From NCBI GenBank assembly GCA_050289485.1, contig JBNKFV010000005.1, positions 62,001 through 126,000 of the forward strand: 64,000 nt of DNA. Direction: 5' to 3'. The first letter of the stretch is position 1. Every line of letters begins with the position of its first letter. A program made the position numbers and the translations under genes. This stretch comes from JBNKFV01 sp050289485 (GTDB lineage: Bacteria; Pseudomonadota; Gammaproteobacteria; Pseudomonadales; Cellvibrionaceae). The notes under the pieces were generated by a model. It ran no database searches and was not told the DNA's origin. It saw only the letters and a list, made by a program, of their open reading frames with translations. This document shows positions 24,533 to 36,782 of this stretch, piece by piece.

Positions 24533-26065
24533 ATGAAAATGCGTAATGAAGATGAACATCGCGAGGTATTGCAGGCTGCACTATCAGAGTTTTCCTGCTG
24601 TCTGCGTTTTTACCCGGGTGCTGGGCGCTCAGAGTTGCTGGCGGAGGCGGGGCAGTTTGTGCAATTCAGTGTGCCTCCGCTCATGCTGGTCAGTGACGAC
24701 GGTGAAGAGCGTGAGGCTTTTGTTGCTGAGCTAAGTCGCAGTGGCCGGCCGGATGATATTGCTTGCCTTGTTGACATTGAGTCGGACACTTCTGCCGAGG
24801 ATCTTTTGTTGTGCATTGCTCGGCAGTTGTCGGTTAATGTGCGTCTTGATGGATCAATAGATGAGCTGATTGGCGTACTAGCTGATGCGTTGTCGGATAA
24901 GCCTTCTGGCCTTTTTATCATTATTTGCCAGTTTAATAGCGCAGAAGTCGGGGCAGTTATGCCATTGCTGGCGTTGCATGAGCGCTTGCTGACAGAGCAG
25001 GGCGAGCAGGGCTGCAAGTTTCGATTGGTTTTGTCGGGATCAAGTTCGGTGCTGGGCCTCGTGGAGGTGCCGACAGACGCGCATCGAATCGAGCTGGCGC
25101 CTCTTAATAATAGCGAGATTGACGAATATCTTGTGCGGACATTACATGCTGCCGGCGTTGACGCTTCCTCAGCTTATTTTCGCGAGTTCAGAAAAGGTTT
25201 TTTAAATGGCGGTGCATACTTGAGTGTCGTGCGTCAGCTGGCACGTAAGATGCTTGAGTTTTCTTTGAGTATTGAGCCGACACCGGACCAGCCTCCACCG
25301 GCGGCCTCGTCTGCCCGCGAGCGCTTGAATGCGCTGATGGGGCGTTATTTGCCATGGGGGCATGCATTGTCGTTGGTTGTTTTGCTTACTGGCCTTTTGA
25401 TGTTGATGTTTTATCGGCATTTACTGCAGCCAGCCGGCGACGTTAGTGAAGAAAGTCAGCGAGCGCTATCGAGGGTATCTGAAAGTGCACCCTTGTTTGA
25501 GTCGGCTGATCGGCCAGTAGCGGATGAACGCATATCGTCTCCCTCGGTGACTCACAATGATGCAGCAGAAGCGGCGACTATTGATAATGGTGCTTTGGCG
25601 CCTTCTGGGGGCGCCAGTGAAGGCAATGTCGACGAGGTGCCCGCTGCTGTCGGTCTGTCTCTTGAGCCCGGCGAGGAAAGGTTTGCCAATGAAGAAGAGT
25701 CTGCGCAGCCAATTGCGATAACGGCGATAGAGCAAGGTGAGGAAGAGGTGTCTCAGTACACTAGTGACGAGCGGGCGTTGCTTGCCTTGAGTGAGGATCA
25801 TTATGTGTTGCAGGTGATGGCTGCATCCAATCGTAAACAGTTGGACGACTTTTTATCCCGGCAGCCGAACAATACCTCGCTGCACTCATACCAGGCAGTG
25901 CGCAACGGTGCCTTGCGGTTTGTGGTAGTTGAGGGTGATTATGCGAATTCTGTTTTGGCAAAAGCGGCCATTGCTCGGTTGCCGAAAGTACAGCAGAAGG
26001 CTGGCCCTTGGCCCCGGAAACTCTCTGCAATACAGGGGGAGATCAAAGAAAATAGCCGCAAATAG
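24533..26065 (+). CDS. damX: DamX-like SPOR-domain cell-division protein
   Basis: This 510-residue protein has an N-terminal AAA-like region (about 30-245), one membrane helix (about 276-294, LSLVVLLTGLLMLMFY), an acidic low-complexity periplasmic linker, and a C-terminal SPOR domain (from about 422, HYVLQVMAASN). This is the DamX layout, and the aroB-damX-gltB order is conserved. In the AAA-like part I cannot find a Walker A motif; the position reads MLVSDDGEER, so ATP binding is doubtful. It likely localises to the septum by binding glycan strands. Confidence 0.87.
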   Translation: MKMRNEDEHREVLQAALSEFSCCLRFYPGAGRSELLAEAGQFVQFSVPPLMLVSDDGEEREAFVAELSRSGRPDDIACLVDIESDTSAEDLLLCIARQLSVNVRLDGSIDELIGVLADALSDKPSGLFIIICQFNSAEVGAVMPLLALHERLLTEQGEQGCKFRLVLSGSSSVLGLVEVPTDAHRIELAPLNNSEIDEYLVRTLHAAGVDASSAYFREFRKGFLNGGAYLSVVRQLARKMLEFSLSIEPTPDQPPPAASSARERLNALMGRYLPWGHALSLVVLLTGLLMLMFYRHLLQPAGDVSEESQRALSRVSESAPLFESADRPVADERISSPSVTHNDAAEAATIDNGALAPSGGASEGNVDEVPAAVGLSLEPGEERFANEEESAQPIAITAIEQGEEEVSQYTSDERALLALSEDHYVLQVMAASNRKQLDDFLSRQPNNTSLHSYQAVRNGALRFVVVEGDYANSVLAKAAIARLPKVQQKAGPWPRKLSAIQGEIKENSRK

Positions 26066-26117
26066 GCGAAGATGTGCGCAAGATGGGGATTGGCTGAGTC
26101 CTATTTAGGCTTTCCCC

Positions 26118-26146
26118 TTGCTATGCACTGGCCTAAAAGGTAATAT
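26118..26146 (+). promoter_or_regulatory. Candidate gltB promoter
   Basis: TTGCTA (26118-26123), a 17-bp spacer and TAATAT (26141-26146) lie about 110 bp before the gltB ATG. Each hexamer matches 4 of 6 consensus bases. An inverted repeat TTTAGGC (26104-26110) / GCCTAAA (26131-26137) overlaps the -35 and spacer and could be an operator. Confidence 0.35.
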
Positions 26147-26165
26147 CTTGCGCCCGTTTGACGAG

Positions 26166-26190
26166 AAGCCCCTTTTTCAGGGGCTTTTTT
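26166..26190 (+). terminator. Intrinsic terminator between damX and gltB
   Basis: An 8-bp stem (AAGCCCCT / AGGGGCTT) with a TTTTC loop followed by a T-run to 26190. It would end the pil-aro-damX transcript. If the candidate promoter just upstream is real, it would also lie in the gltB leader as an attenuator. Confidence 0.75.
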
Positions 26191-26255
26191 GTCTGGACGT
26201 AGGCACATTTTCCAACAAAGCCTACAAGCTGTTTAAAAGAATTGAGAGACGGTGT

Positions 26256-30704
<4,449 letters not shown>

Positions 30705-30744
30705 ACACTTGTTCACTGGGCAAACCAAGAATTGTAGAGGCTGA

Positions 30745-32169
30745 ATGTCAATGTCAGGGCGTTTGAACAACAATTTCCAATTTCTCGATGTTGGTCGTCA
30801 GGATCCTTCTAAAAAGGATGTTACGACCCGTAAAACTGAGTTTGTGGAAATTTACCAACCGTTCACCGAAGAGCAGGTGCAGAACCAGTCACACCGTTGT
30901 CTGGAATGCGGAAACCCCTACTGTGAATGGAAGTGTCCAGTACACAACCTGATTCCCAACTGGTTGAAGCTGGTGTCTGAGGGCAATATTTTTGAAGCGG
31001 CCAATCTTAGCCATCAGACCAACTCGTTGCCGGAAGTCTGTGGCCGAGTGTGCCCACAAGACCGCCTGTGTGAAGGTGCCTGTACCCTAAACGATGGTTT
31101 TGGTGCAGTCACTATCGGTAATGCTGAAAAATATATTACCGACACAGCATTTGCCATGGGCTGGAAACCAGACATGTCCAACGTTGTGTGGACCAATAAA
31201 AAAGTGGCCGTAATTGGTGCCGGACCTGCTGGCTTGGGCTGTGCCGACGTATTGGTTCGTAATGGCGTAAAACCGGTTGTGTTTGACAAATACCCCGAAG
31301 TTGGCGGTTTGCTGACCTTCGGTATTCCCGAATTTAAACTCGAAAAGTCGGTGATGGCGCGACGTCGAGAGGTTTTTACGGAAATGGGCGTTGAGTTTCG
31401 TTTGAACACTGAAGTTGGCAAAGACATCAGTATGGACGAGTTGCTCAGTGAATATGACGCCGTCTTTATGGGCATGGGAACCTATACCTTTATGAAGGGC
31501 GGTTTCCCTGGAGAAGATTTGCCCGGTGTTTACGACGCACTGCCGTTTTTGATTTCCAACGTTAATCGCAACCTTGGTTTTGAGAAAAGCCCGGAAGATT
31601 TTATTTCTGTTGCGGGTAAACGTGTCGTGGTATTGGGTGGTGGCGATACCGCCATGGACTGTAACCGAACGTCTATTCGTCAAAATGCGGCAAGCGTGAC
31701 TTGTGCTTACCGCCGTGACGAAGAAAACATGCCGGGTTCGAAGCGTGAAGTGACGAATGCCCGTGAGGAAGGCGTTCAATTTTTGTTTAACCGCCAGCCG
31801 ATTGCGGTTGTCGGTGAGTCAAAAGTTGAGGGCGTTAAAGTGGTGACCACTCAGTTGGGTGCACCGGATGCGAATGGTCGTCGTCGTCCCGAGCCGATTC
31901 CAGGTAGTGAAGAAGTATTGCCTGCCGACGTGGTGTTAATTGCGTTTGGTTTCCGCCCTAACCCTGCCGATTGGTTTGCTGATCACAGTATTGATGTGAA
32001 TGACTGGGGCGGTGTGGTTGCTGCAGAAAAACAAACCTATAAATTCCAAACTTCAAATCCTAAAGTGTTTGCCGGTGGCGATATGGTGCGCGGCTCCGAT
32101 TTGGTAGTAACCGCCATTTGGGAAGGTCGGGAAGCCGCAGAAGGCATTCTTGATTATCTTGAAGTGTAA
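30745..32169 (+). CDS. gltD: Glutamate synthase (NADPH) small subunit
   Basis: GltD oxidises NADPH and passes electrons to GltB. The 474-residue protein carries N-terminal cysteine clusters for two 4Fe-4S centres (CLECGNPYCEWKCPVHN and CGRVCPQDRLCEGAC), an FAD-binding AVIGAGPAGLGCAD, and an NADPH-binding VVLGGGDTAMDC. It is 40 bp after gltB and is followed by a terminator. A second in-frame ATG two codons in is an equally possible start. Confidence 0.96.
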   Translation: MSMSGRLNNNFQFLDVGRQDPSKKDVTTRKTEFVEIYQPFTEEQVQNQSHRCLECGNPYCEWKCPVHNLIPNWLKLVSEGNIFEAANLSHQTNSLPEVCGRVCPQDRLCEGACTLNDGFGAVTIGNAEKYITDTAFAMGWKPDMSNVVWTNKKVAVIGAGPAGLGCADVLVRNGVKPVVFDKYPEVGGLLTFGIPEFKLEKSVMARRREVFTEMGVEFRLNTEVGKDISMDELLSEYDAVFMGMGTYTFMKGGFPGEDLPGVYDALPFLISNVNRNLGFEKSPEDFISVAGKRVVVLGGGDTAMDCNRTSIRQNAASVTCAYRRDEENMPGSKREVTNAREEGVQFLFNRQPIAVVGESKVEGVKVVTTQLGAPDANGRRRPEPIPGSEEVLPADVVLIAFGFRPNPADWFADHSIDVNDWGGVVAAEKQTYKFQTSNPKVFAGGDMVRGSDLVVTAIWEGREAAEGILDYLEV

Positions 32170-32190
32170 GGTTTTTTCCCGGTAATCTTA

Positions 32191-32216
32191 AAAAAGGGCG
32201 TTACCGCCCTTTTTTT
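32191..32216 (+). terminator. Intrinsic terminator after gltD
   Basis: A 10-bp stem (AAAAAGGGCG / CGCCCTTTTT) with a TTAC loop and a T-run. It ends gltBD before hemE. Confidence 0.85.
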
Positions 32217-32293
32217 GTGTCCAGATCATGGTGTTTATAGATGTGTCGGCGTAAGTTAGGCACTTTCTTGTAGAAAAGTAGTTGGGTAAGTAG

Positions 32294-33358
32294 ATGACAG
32301 CATTAAAAAATGACCGCATGCTTCGCGCATTATTAAAACAACCTGTCGATGTGACGCCGGTGTGGATGATGAGGCAGGCTGGGCGCTACTTACCCGAGTA
32401 TCGCGCAACCCGCGCAAAAGCGGGGGATTTTATGAGCCTGTGTTCCAATCCCGAGTTGGCGTGTGAAGTGACCCTGCAGCCGTTAGAGCGCTACCCTCTG
32501 GATGCCGCTATTCTGTTTTCTGATATTCTCACCATTCCCGATGCGATGGGATTAGGCCTCTATTTCGAAACCGGAGAGGGCCCGCGTTTTCGTAAGACCG
32601 TGCGCACGGCAGCTGAAGTGGATGCGCTCTCGGTTATCGATCCAGCAAAAGATTTGCCTTACGTGATTGATGCCGTATCGCTGATTCGTCGCGAATTGAA
32701 CGGTCGCGTGCCCTTGATTGGTTTTTCTGGCAGCCCTTGGACACTGGCTACCTACATGGTTGAAGGCGGCTCCAGCAAAGATTTCAGACAAGCCAAGGCG
32801 CTGATGTACAACGAACCCGAGGTAATGGATCGTTTGCTCACAACCCTGGCTGATTCGGTCACTGTATACCTGAATGCCCAAATTAAGGCCGGCGCCCAAA
32901 TCGTACAGATTTTTGATTCCTGGGGTGGGGCGTTATCCCATCATGCTTATCAACGTTTTTCGCTGGCGCCTATGCAGCGTATTCTCAACGGTTTGATCCG
33001 TGAGCATGAAGGCCGCAAGGTGCCTGTTATTCTGTTTACTAAGGGCGGCGGGCAATGGCTCGAGTCAATGGCTGATACCGGTGCAGATTGCCTGGGCTTG
33101 GATTGGACTACCGATATCGGTAGGGCGCGTCAGCGTGTAGGTGCGAAGGTTGCGCTGCAAGGCAATATGGATCCTGCGGTACTGTATGCCAAACCAGACC
33201 AGATTCGGGCGGAAGTGGCACGTATTTTGGCTAGCTTCGGTACTGGTACAGGGCACGTGTTTAATCTAGGCCATGGCGTTACCCCTGAAGTTGATCCGGC
33301 TAACGCTGGTGCCTTTTTTGAGGCCGTTCATCAACTTTCTGCGCAATACCATGATTAA
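32294..33358 (+). CDS. hemE: Uroporphyrinogen decarboxylase
   Basis: HemE converts uroporphyrinogen III to coproporphyrinogen III in haem synthesis. The 354-residue enzyme shows both signature regions: PVWMMRQAGRYLPEYR near the N-terminus and IGFSGSPWTLATYMVEGG, the catalytic Asp in ILFSDILTIPDAMG, and the C-terminal FNLGHGVTPEVDP. It forms its own unit after the gltD terminator. Confidence 0.98.
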   Translation: MTALKNDRMLRALLKQPVDVTPVWMMRQAGRYLPEYRATRAKAGDFMSLCSNPELACEVTLQPLERYPLDAAILFSDILTIPDAMGLGLYFETGEGPRFRKTVRTAAEVDALSVIDPAKDLPYVIDAVSLIRRELNGRVPLIGFSGSPWTLATYMVEGGSSKDFRQAKALMYNEPEVMDRLLTTLADSVTVYLNAQIKAGAQIVQIFDSWGGALSHHAYQRFSLAPMQRILNGLIREHEGRKVPVILFTKGGGQWLESMADTGADCLGLDWTTDIGRARQRVGAKVALQGNMDPAVLYAKPDQIRAEVARILASFGTGTGHVFNLGHGVTPEVDPANAGAFFEAVHQLSAQYHD

Positions 33359-33488
33359 ATGGCCCTGTAGGGCGTGGACACTACTTGTTCAAAGTGCTAA
33401 AAACTGGATCTGTGGATAAGGTTTTGCCATCAAGAACTAAAAATTATAATGACAGCAACGCGAGCGCATGAACTGACCGCATATTTAG

Positions 33489-33519
33489 TTATCTGTTAGT
33501 TAATTTATCTGTTAATTAA
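33489..33519. repeat. Tandem 15-bp direct repeat upstream of the HD-GYP gene
   Basis: Two near-identical copies (TTATCTGTTAGTTAA 33489-33503 and TTATCTGTTAATTAA 33505-33519) at 16-bp spacing, one mismatch. They lie about 50 bp before the GTG start of the HD-GYP gene and could be a paired protein-binding site; no known regulator is recognised. Confidence 0.5.
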
Positions 33520-33567
33520 GAGGTGCTCGGTTAATAGGGCCTACGAGGCAATTGAAGGACAAGTGGC

Positions 33568-34926
33568 GTGGCAATCAAGCAAGTAAAACTGGCCGTTAAC
33601 GAAGTAACAGTCGGTATGTTTATTTCGAGTCTGGATCGCCCTTGGACGCAGACCCCTTTTCCCTTGCAGGGCTTTTACGTGCGCACACCGGAAGATATCG
33701 CGCAGCTACAGGCCCACTGTAATCATGTGTATATCGATGTCATCAAAGGCCGCAAGCCCGTCGCCTATAACCCGCTTAGGACGCACACGCCAGACACAAA
33801 AATTATTGCGGCTCGTGCAGCCAAGCACGCCAAAAGTAATTTTGAGGTAGCGCCGCTAAAGATTCGTCGAGACACCTACCCTGCTATTGAAGAACCACTG
33901 AAAAAAGAAGTGAAAATTGCCAAGCAGCTGCACCAGCGGGTTTACACTGCAGTGGGTGAGGTGATGTCTCAGATTGAGGAAGGAGGCTCAGTGGCTGTGC
34001 AGGAAGCAAAGCGGGTGGCCAGCGAAATGGTTGACAGCGTGCTGCGTAACCCTGATGCCTTTACCTGGTTGAGCCGGGTGAGGGAGACCGACGAATTTAC
34101 CTATGGGCACGCTGTGCGTTCCGCAGTGTGGGCCATTGTTTTTGGGCGCCATATCGGGTTGTCCAAGGGTGATCTCGATACGCTGGCGATGGGTGTGTTG
34201 TTAAAGGATGTCGGTAAAACCGCATTACCTGCCGAGTTATTGAAAAACACCCACCGCACACAGCAGGAAGAGCGCGAATACGAACGGTTTGTTGAAATTG
34301 GTGTGGACATTCTGCGCGATACGGAGGGCGTAGAACCCCGCGTAATTTCAGTGGTGAAGCACCACTGTGAGCGTATCAATGGCAGCGGTTTTCCGCAGCA
34401 TTTGCGCGGCGACAAAATTCCGCTGCTGGGTAAGGTCGCTGGTATTGTGACGTTTTACGACAACACCACCAACCCTCGCGATGAAGCTTTTCCGTTGGCG
34501 CCCTCCAAAGCGGTGGCGAAACTGTATGAGCTGCGTAATGTCGAATTTCAGGAAGAGTTGGTGGTCGAGTTTATCCGCGCGATAGGCTTATACCCTACAG
34601 GAACGCTGGTAGAAATCAGTACTGGTGAGGTGGGTGTTGTGGTCGAACAGAATTTTGATCGCCGCTTAAAGCCGCGCGTGATGATTGTGTTGGATGCCAT
34701 GAAGAACCCTTTGCCGAAGCCGGAGTTGTTTGATTTGGCAGAAGACGACCGTAAAAAGCAGGCGCTGATTGATAGCGGCAAAAAGAAGGTTTTCGAAATC
34801 GAGAAAATTGAAATCGCTCGCGACCTTGAACCAGGCAGCTACGATATTGATATTGCCCGTATTCGCGACGATTATCTCTTCAAAAAAGAGCGCGGTGGGT
34901 TATTTTCCTTTTTTAGTCGGGATTAG
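33568..34926 (+). CDS. DUF3391 / degenerate HD-GYP domain protein
   Basis: A 452-residue cytoplasmic protein. The N-terminal part (about 1-110) resembles DUF3391, often found before HD-GYP c-di-GMP phosphodiesterases, and residues about 125-380 are an HD-GYP domain. Key positions differ from active enzymes: the HD pair is K213-D214 (LLKDVGK), and GYP reads G274-F-P (NGSGFP). K217, H181 and H265-H266 are kept. It may therefore be a c-di-GMP sensor or partner rather than a phosphodiesterase. Start is GTG 33568, with GAAGGA 8 bp upstream. Confidence 0.85.
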   Translation: MAIKQVKLAVNEVTVGMFISSLDRPWTQTPFPLQGFYVRTPEDIAQLQAHCNHVYIDVIKGRKPVAYNPLRTHTPDTKIIAARAAKHAKSNFEVAPLKIRRDTYPAIEEPLKKEVKIAKQLHQRVYTAVGEVMSQIEEGGSVAVQEAKRVASEMVDSVLRNPDAFTWLSRVRETDEFTYGHAVRSAVWAIVFGRHIGLSKGDLDTLAMGVLLKDVGKTALPAELLKNTHRTQQEEREYERFVEIGVDILRDTEGVEPRVISVVKHHCERINGSGFPQHLRGDKIPLLGKVAGIVTFYDNTTNPRDEAFPLAPSKAVAKLYELRNVEFQEELVVEFIRAIGLYPTGTLVEISTGEVGVVVEQNFDRRLKPRVMIVLDAMKNPLPKPELFDLAEDDRKKQALIDSGKKKVFEIEKIEIARDLEPGSYDIDIARIRDDYLFKKERGGLFSFFSRD

Positions 34927-34952
34927 CAGGCCGCGTCAAGATAAGCGGCCTG
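34927..34952. terminator. Hairpin between convergent HD-GYP and psd genes
   Basis: An 8-bp stem (CAGGCCGC / GCGGCCTG) with a 10-nt loop starts directly after the HD-GYP stop and lies before the end of convergent psd. No U-tract follows on either strand, so termination strength is uncertain. Confidence 0.4.
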
Positions 34953-34965
34953 TCACTAATCAGCT

Positions 34966-35814
34966 TTAGGGGCGTGCACCCAGAGCTTCCCCCATGCGCG
35001 TTGGTGAGCCGGCAGTAAATGTGTCGAGCCAGCTTGCCTCGCCATGAGGAAATACCACAATCGCCGTTGAACCTAGTTTAAAGCGCCCCAGTTCTGCACC
35101 TTTTTCCAGTGCGATGTGATTTTCGTGACCATACTGAGTCACACGCACCTCTCGTTTGATAGGCGTGACCAGCCCGGCCCACACGGTCTCAATGCTGGCC
35201 ACAATCATTGCCCCCACGAGCACGACTGCCATTGGGCCTCTGTCAGTACTGAAAATACATACCACTCGTTCATTACGCGCAAATAGGCGCGGCACATTGT
35301 CGGCCGTGGTGTCGTTCACAGAGAACAAATCGCCAGGTACATGAATCATCTCCAACAGCGTACCGGTGTAGGGCATATGTACACGGTGGTAATCCTTCGG
35401 CGACAGGTAGATGGTGACAAAATGACCGTTTTGAAATGGCGCGGCGCGATCACTGCAGCCGCCGAGTAATTCGGTAAGGCTGTAGTCTTGCCCTTTGGCT
35501 TGAAAAATACGCCCGTATTGAATGTCGCCAAGTTGGCTGATGCAGCCATCGGCGGGGCAAACAATGCTGTGTTTGGCGTTATCAATGGGGCGCGCGTCTG
35601 GTTTCAGGGCGCGGGTAAAAAAATCATTGAATGTTTCATAAGCCTGCGGGTCTTGTTCAAGCGCCTCGCTCATATCCACTTGATAGCGTTGCACAAACCA
35701 GCGTGTGAATGGGTTTTTAATCCAACGGACGGATGTATTTGCGAGTATACCGGCGAGGCGCGACAACAGAGTTTGAGGTACCAAGTACTGAAATAAAATA
35801 AATAAGCTTTTCAT
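34966..35814 (-). CDS. psd: Phosphatidylserine decarboxylase proenzyme
   Basis: Psd makes phosphatidylethanolamine at the inner membrane. The 282-residue proenzyme carries the self-cleavage site LGST (in FKLGSTAIVVFP) that yields the pyruvoyl group, the catalytic-triad Asp in CPADG and His in YLSPKDYHRVHMP. The N-terminal segment is hydrophobic and membrane-associated. It follows the rhodanese gene by 64 bp, as in Pseudomonas. Confidence 0.97.
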   Translation of the reverse strand: MKSLFILFQYLVPQTLLSRLAGILANTSVRWIKNPFTRWFVQRYQVDMSEALEQDPQAYETFNDFFTRALKPDARPIDNAKHSIVCPADGCISQLGDIQYGRIFQAKGQDYSLTELLGGCSDRAAPFQNGHFVTIYLSPKDYHRVHMPYTGTLLEMIHVPGDLFSVNDTTADNVPRLFARNERVVCIFSTDRGPMAVVLVGAMIVASIETVWAGLVTPIKREVRVTQYGHENHIALEKGAELGRFKLGSTAIVVFPHGEASWLDTFTAGSPTRMGEALGARP

Positions 35815-35842
35815 GATGTCTTTTCTAGTATGAAAGGGGGGC

Positions 35843-35867
35843 GCGGCAGAGGTTTTCCCTCTGCCGC
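35843..35867 (-). terminator. Strong hairpin between the rhodanese gene and psd
   Basis: A perfect 10-bp stem (GCGGCAGAGG 35843-35852, CCTCTGCCGC 35858-35867) with a 5-nt loop, 11 bp past the rhodanese stop. On the minus strand it is followed by GCCCCCCTTTCAT, with only a weak U-tract, so it may reduce read-through into psd. Confidence 0.5.
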
Positions 35868-35878
35868 CTTAGCGTGGT

Positions 35879-36688
35879 TTAAACCTCAATGGGGGTGTCT
35901 TCGCGATTGCCCCACTCGGACCATGACCCATCGTAGGCGCGGATTGAAAAACCGAGAATTTTACCCAGCAAGTAGGTAAACCCAGAACGGTGATGGCTTT
36001 GGCAGTGGGTTACCAGCTGCTTGCTCTCGTCTATGCCCAGGGCGGCAAGTCGCTCTTTGGCGTCCTGGCGAATTTTTAAGTGACGGTTGGGGTCCATCAT
36101 CAGTGTCCATTCGCAGTTTACAGCGCCGGGAATATGGCCCCCTCGTTGCGCGACCACTTTCTGGCCTGAATACTCTTGCGGGCTGCGAGCATCCCAGATG
36201 AGAAAATCTGGCTGGTCGAGAGAGCTGATGATCTCTTCCGCAGTGACTAAATGCTCAGGATGAATCTGGATATTAGCGTTGGTTTTCTCTACCGCTTGAA
36301 AGCCACTTTCGGTGGGTAATTGCGCGCCAAGCCAGGCATGCAGCCCGCCATTGAGATACGAATAGTGGTTGTGGCCAATGACATCGAGCGTCCAGATAAA
36401 ACGTCCGGCCCAGCCGCCACCTTCATCGTCGTAAACAACGTAATGCGTATCAGGGGAATAGCTAATATCAGAAAATAGCTGATTTAGCTGCGCTTCACTG
36501 GGAAGCTTGCCTGGCGCAGGTGGCGTACCGCATACCAGCGCGCGTGGCGATACATAACGGGCGCCGGGTACATGGTGCTGCTGGTGATTGGCTTCACTGC
36601 TTAAATCGATAACCACAATAGCGTTGTCGCCAAGATGGGGTAGCAAGGCTTCCGGCTCAAGTAAAAGGGGCAGGGCCTGATGACTCAT
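35879..36688 (-). CDS. Two-domain rhodanese, thiosulfate sulfurtransferase (RhdA-like)
   Basis: A 269-residue tandem rhodanese. The N-terminal inactive domain (about 10-125) is followed by an active domain whose loop reads THCQSHHRSG, with the persulfide-forming Cys. This loop resembles Azotobacter/Pseudomonas RhdA (CQTHHRSG) rather than the CGSGVTA type of mercaptopyruvate sulfurtransferases, so thiosulfate is the more likely donor. It lies between the HDOD gene and psd in one direction. Confidence 0.9.
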   Translation of the reverse strand: MSHQALPLLLEPEALLPHLGDNAIVVIDLSSEANHQQHHVPGARYVSPRALVCGTPPAPGKLPSEAQLNQLFSDISYSPDTHYVVYDDEGGGWAGRFIWTLDVIGHNHYSYLNGGLHAWLGAQLPTESGFQAVEKTNANIQIHPEHLVTAEEIISSLDQPDFLIWDARSPQEYSGQKVVAQRGGHIPGAVNCEWTLMMDPNRHLKIRQDAKERLAALGIDESKQLVTHCQSHHRSGFTYLLGKILGFSIRAYDGSWSEWGNREDTPIEV

Positions 36689-36782
36689 GATAATTCCTGA
36701 TCGCTGTGTGAAAGCGCTATCTTACCTTAAATTATTCATTCGGCACGTACGTTGGGTTTAGTAATGGCGAGCAACGGTACAC

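Noticed and set aside
26118..26255. N-terminal extension of GltB by 46 residues
   Set aside because: It would translate across an intrinsic terminator and is unlike GltB proteins, which begin shortly before the active-site Cys.
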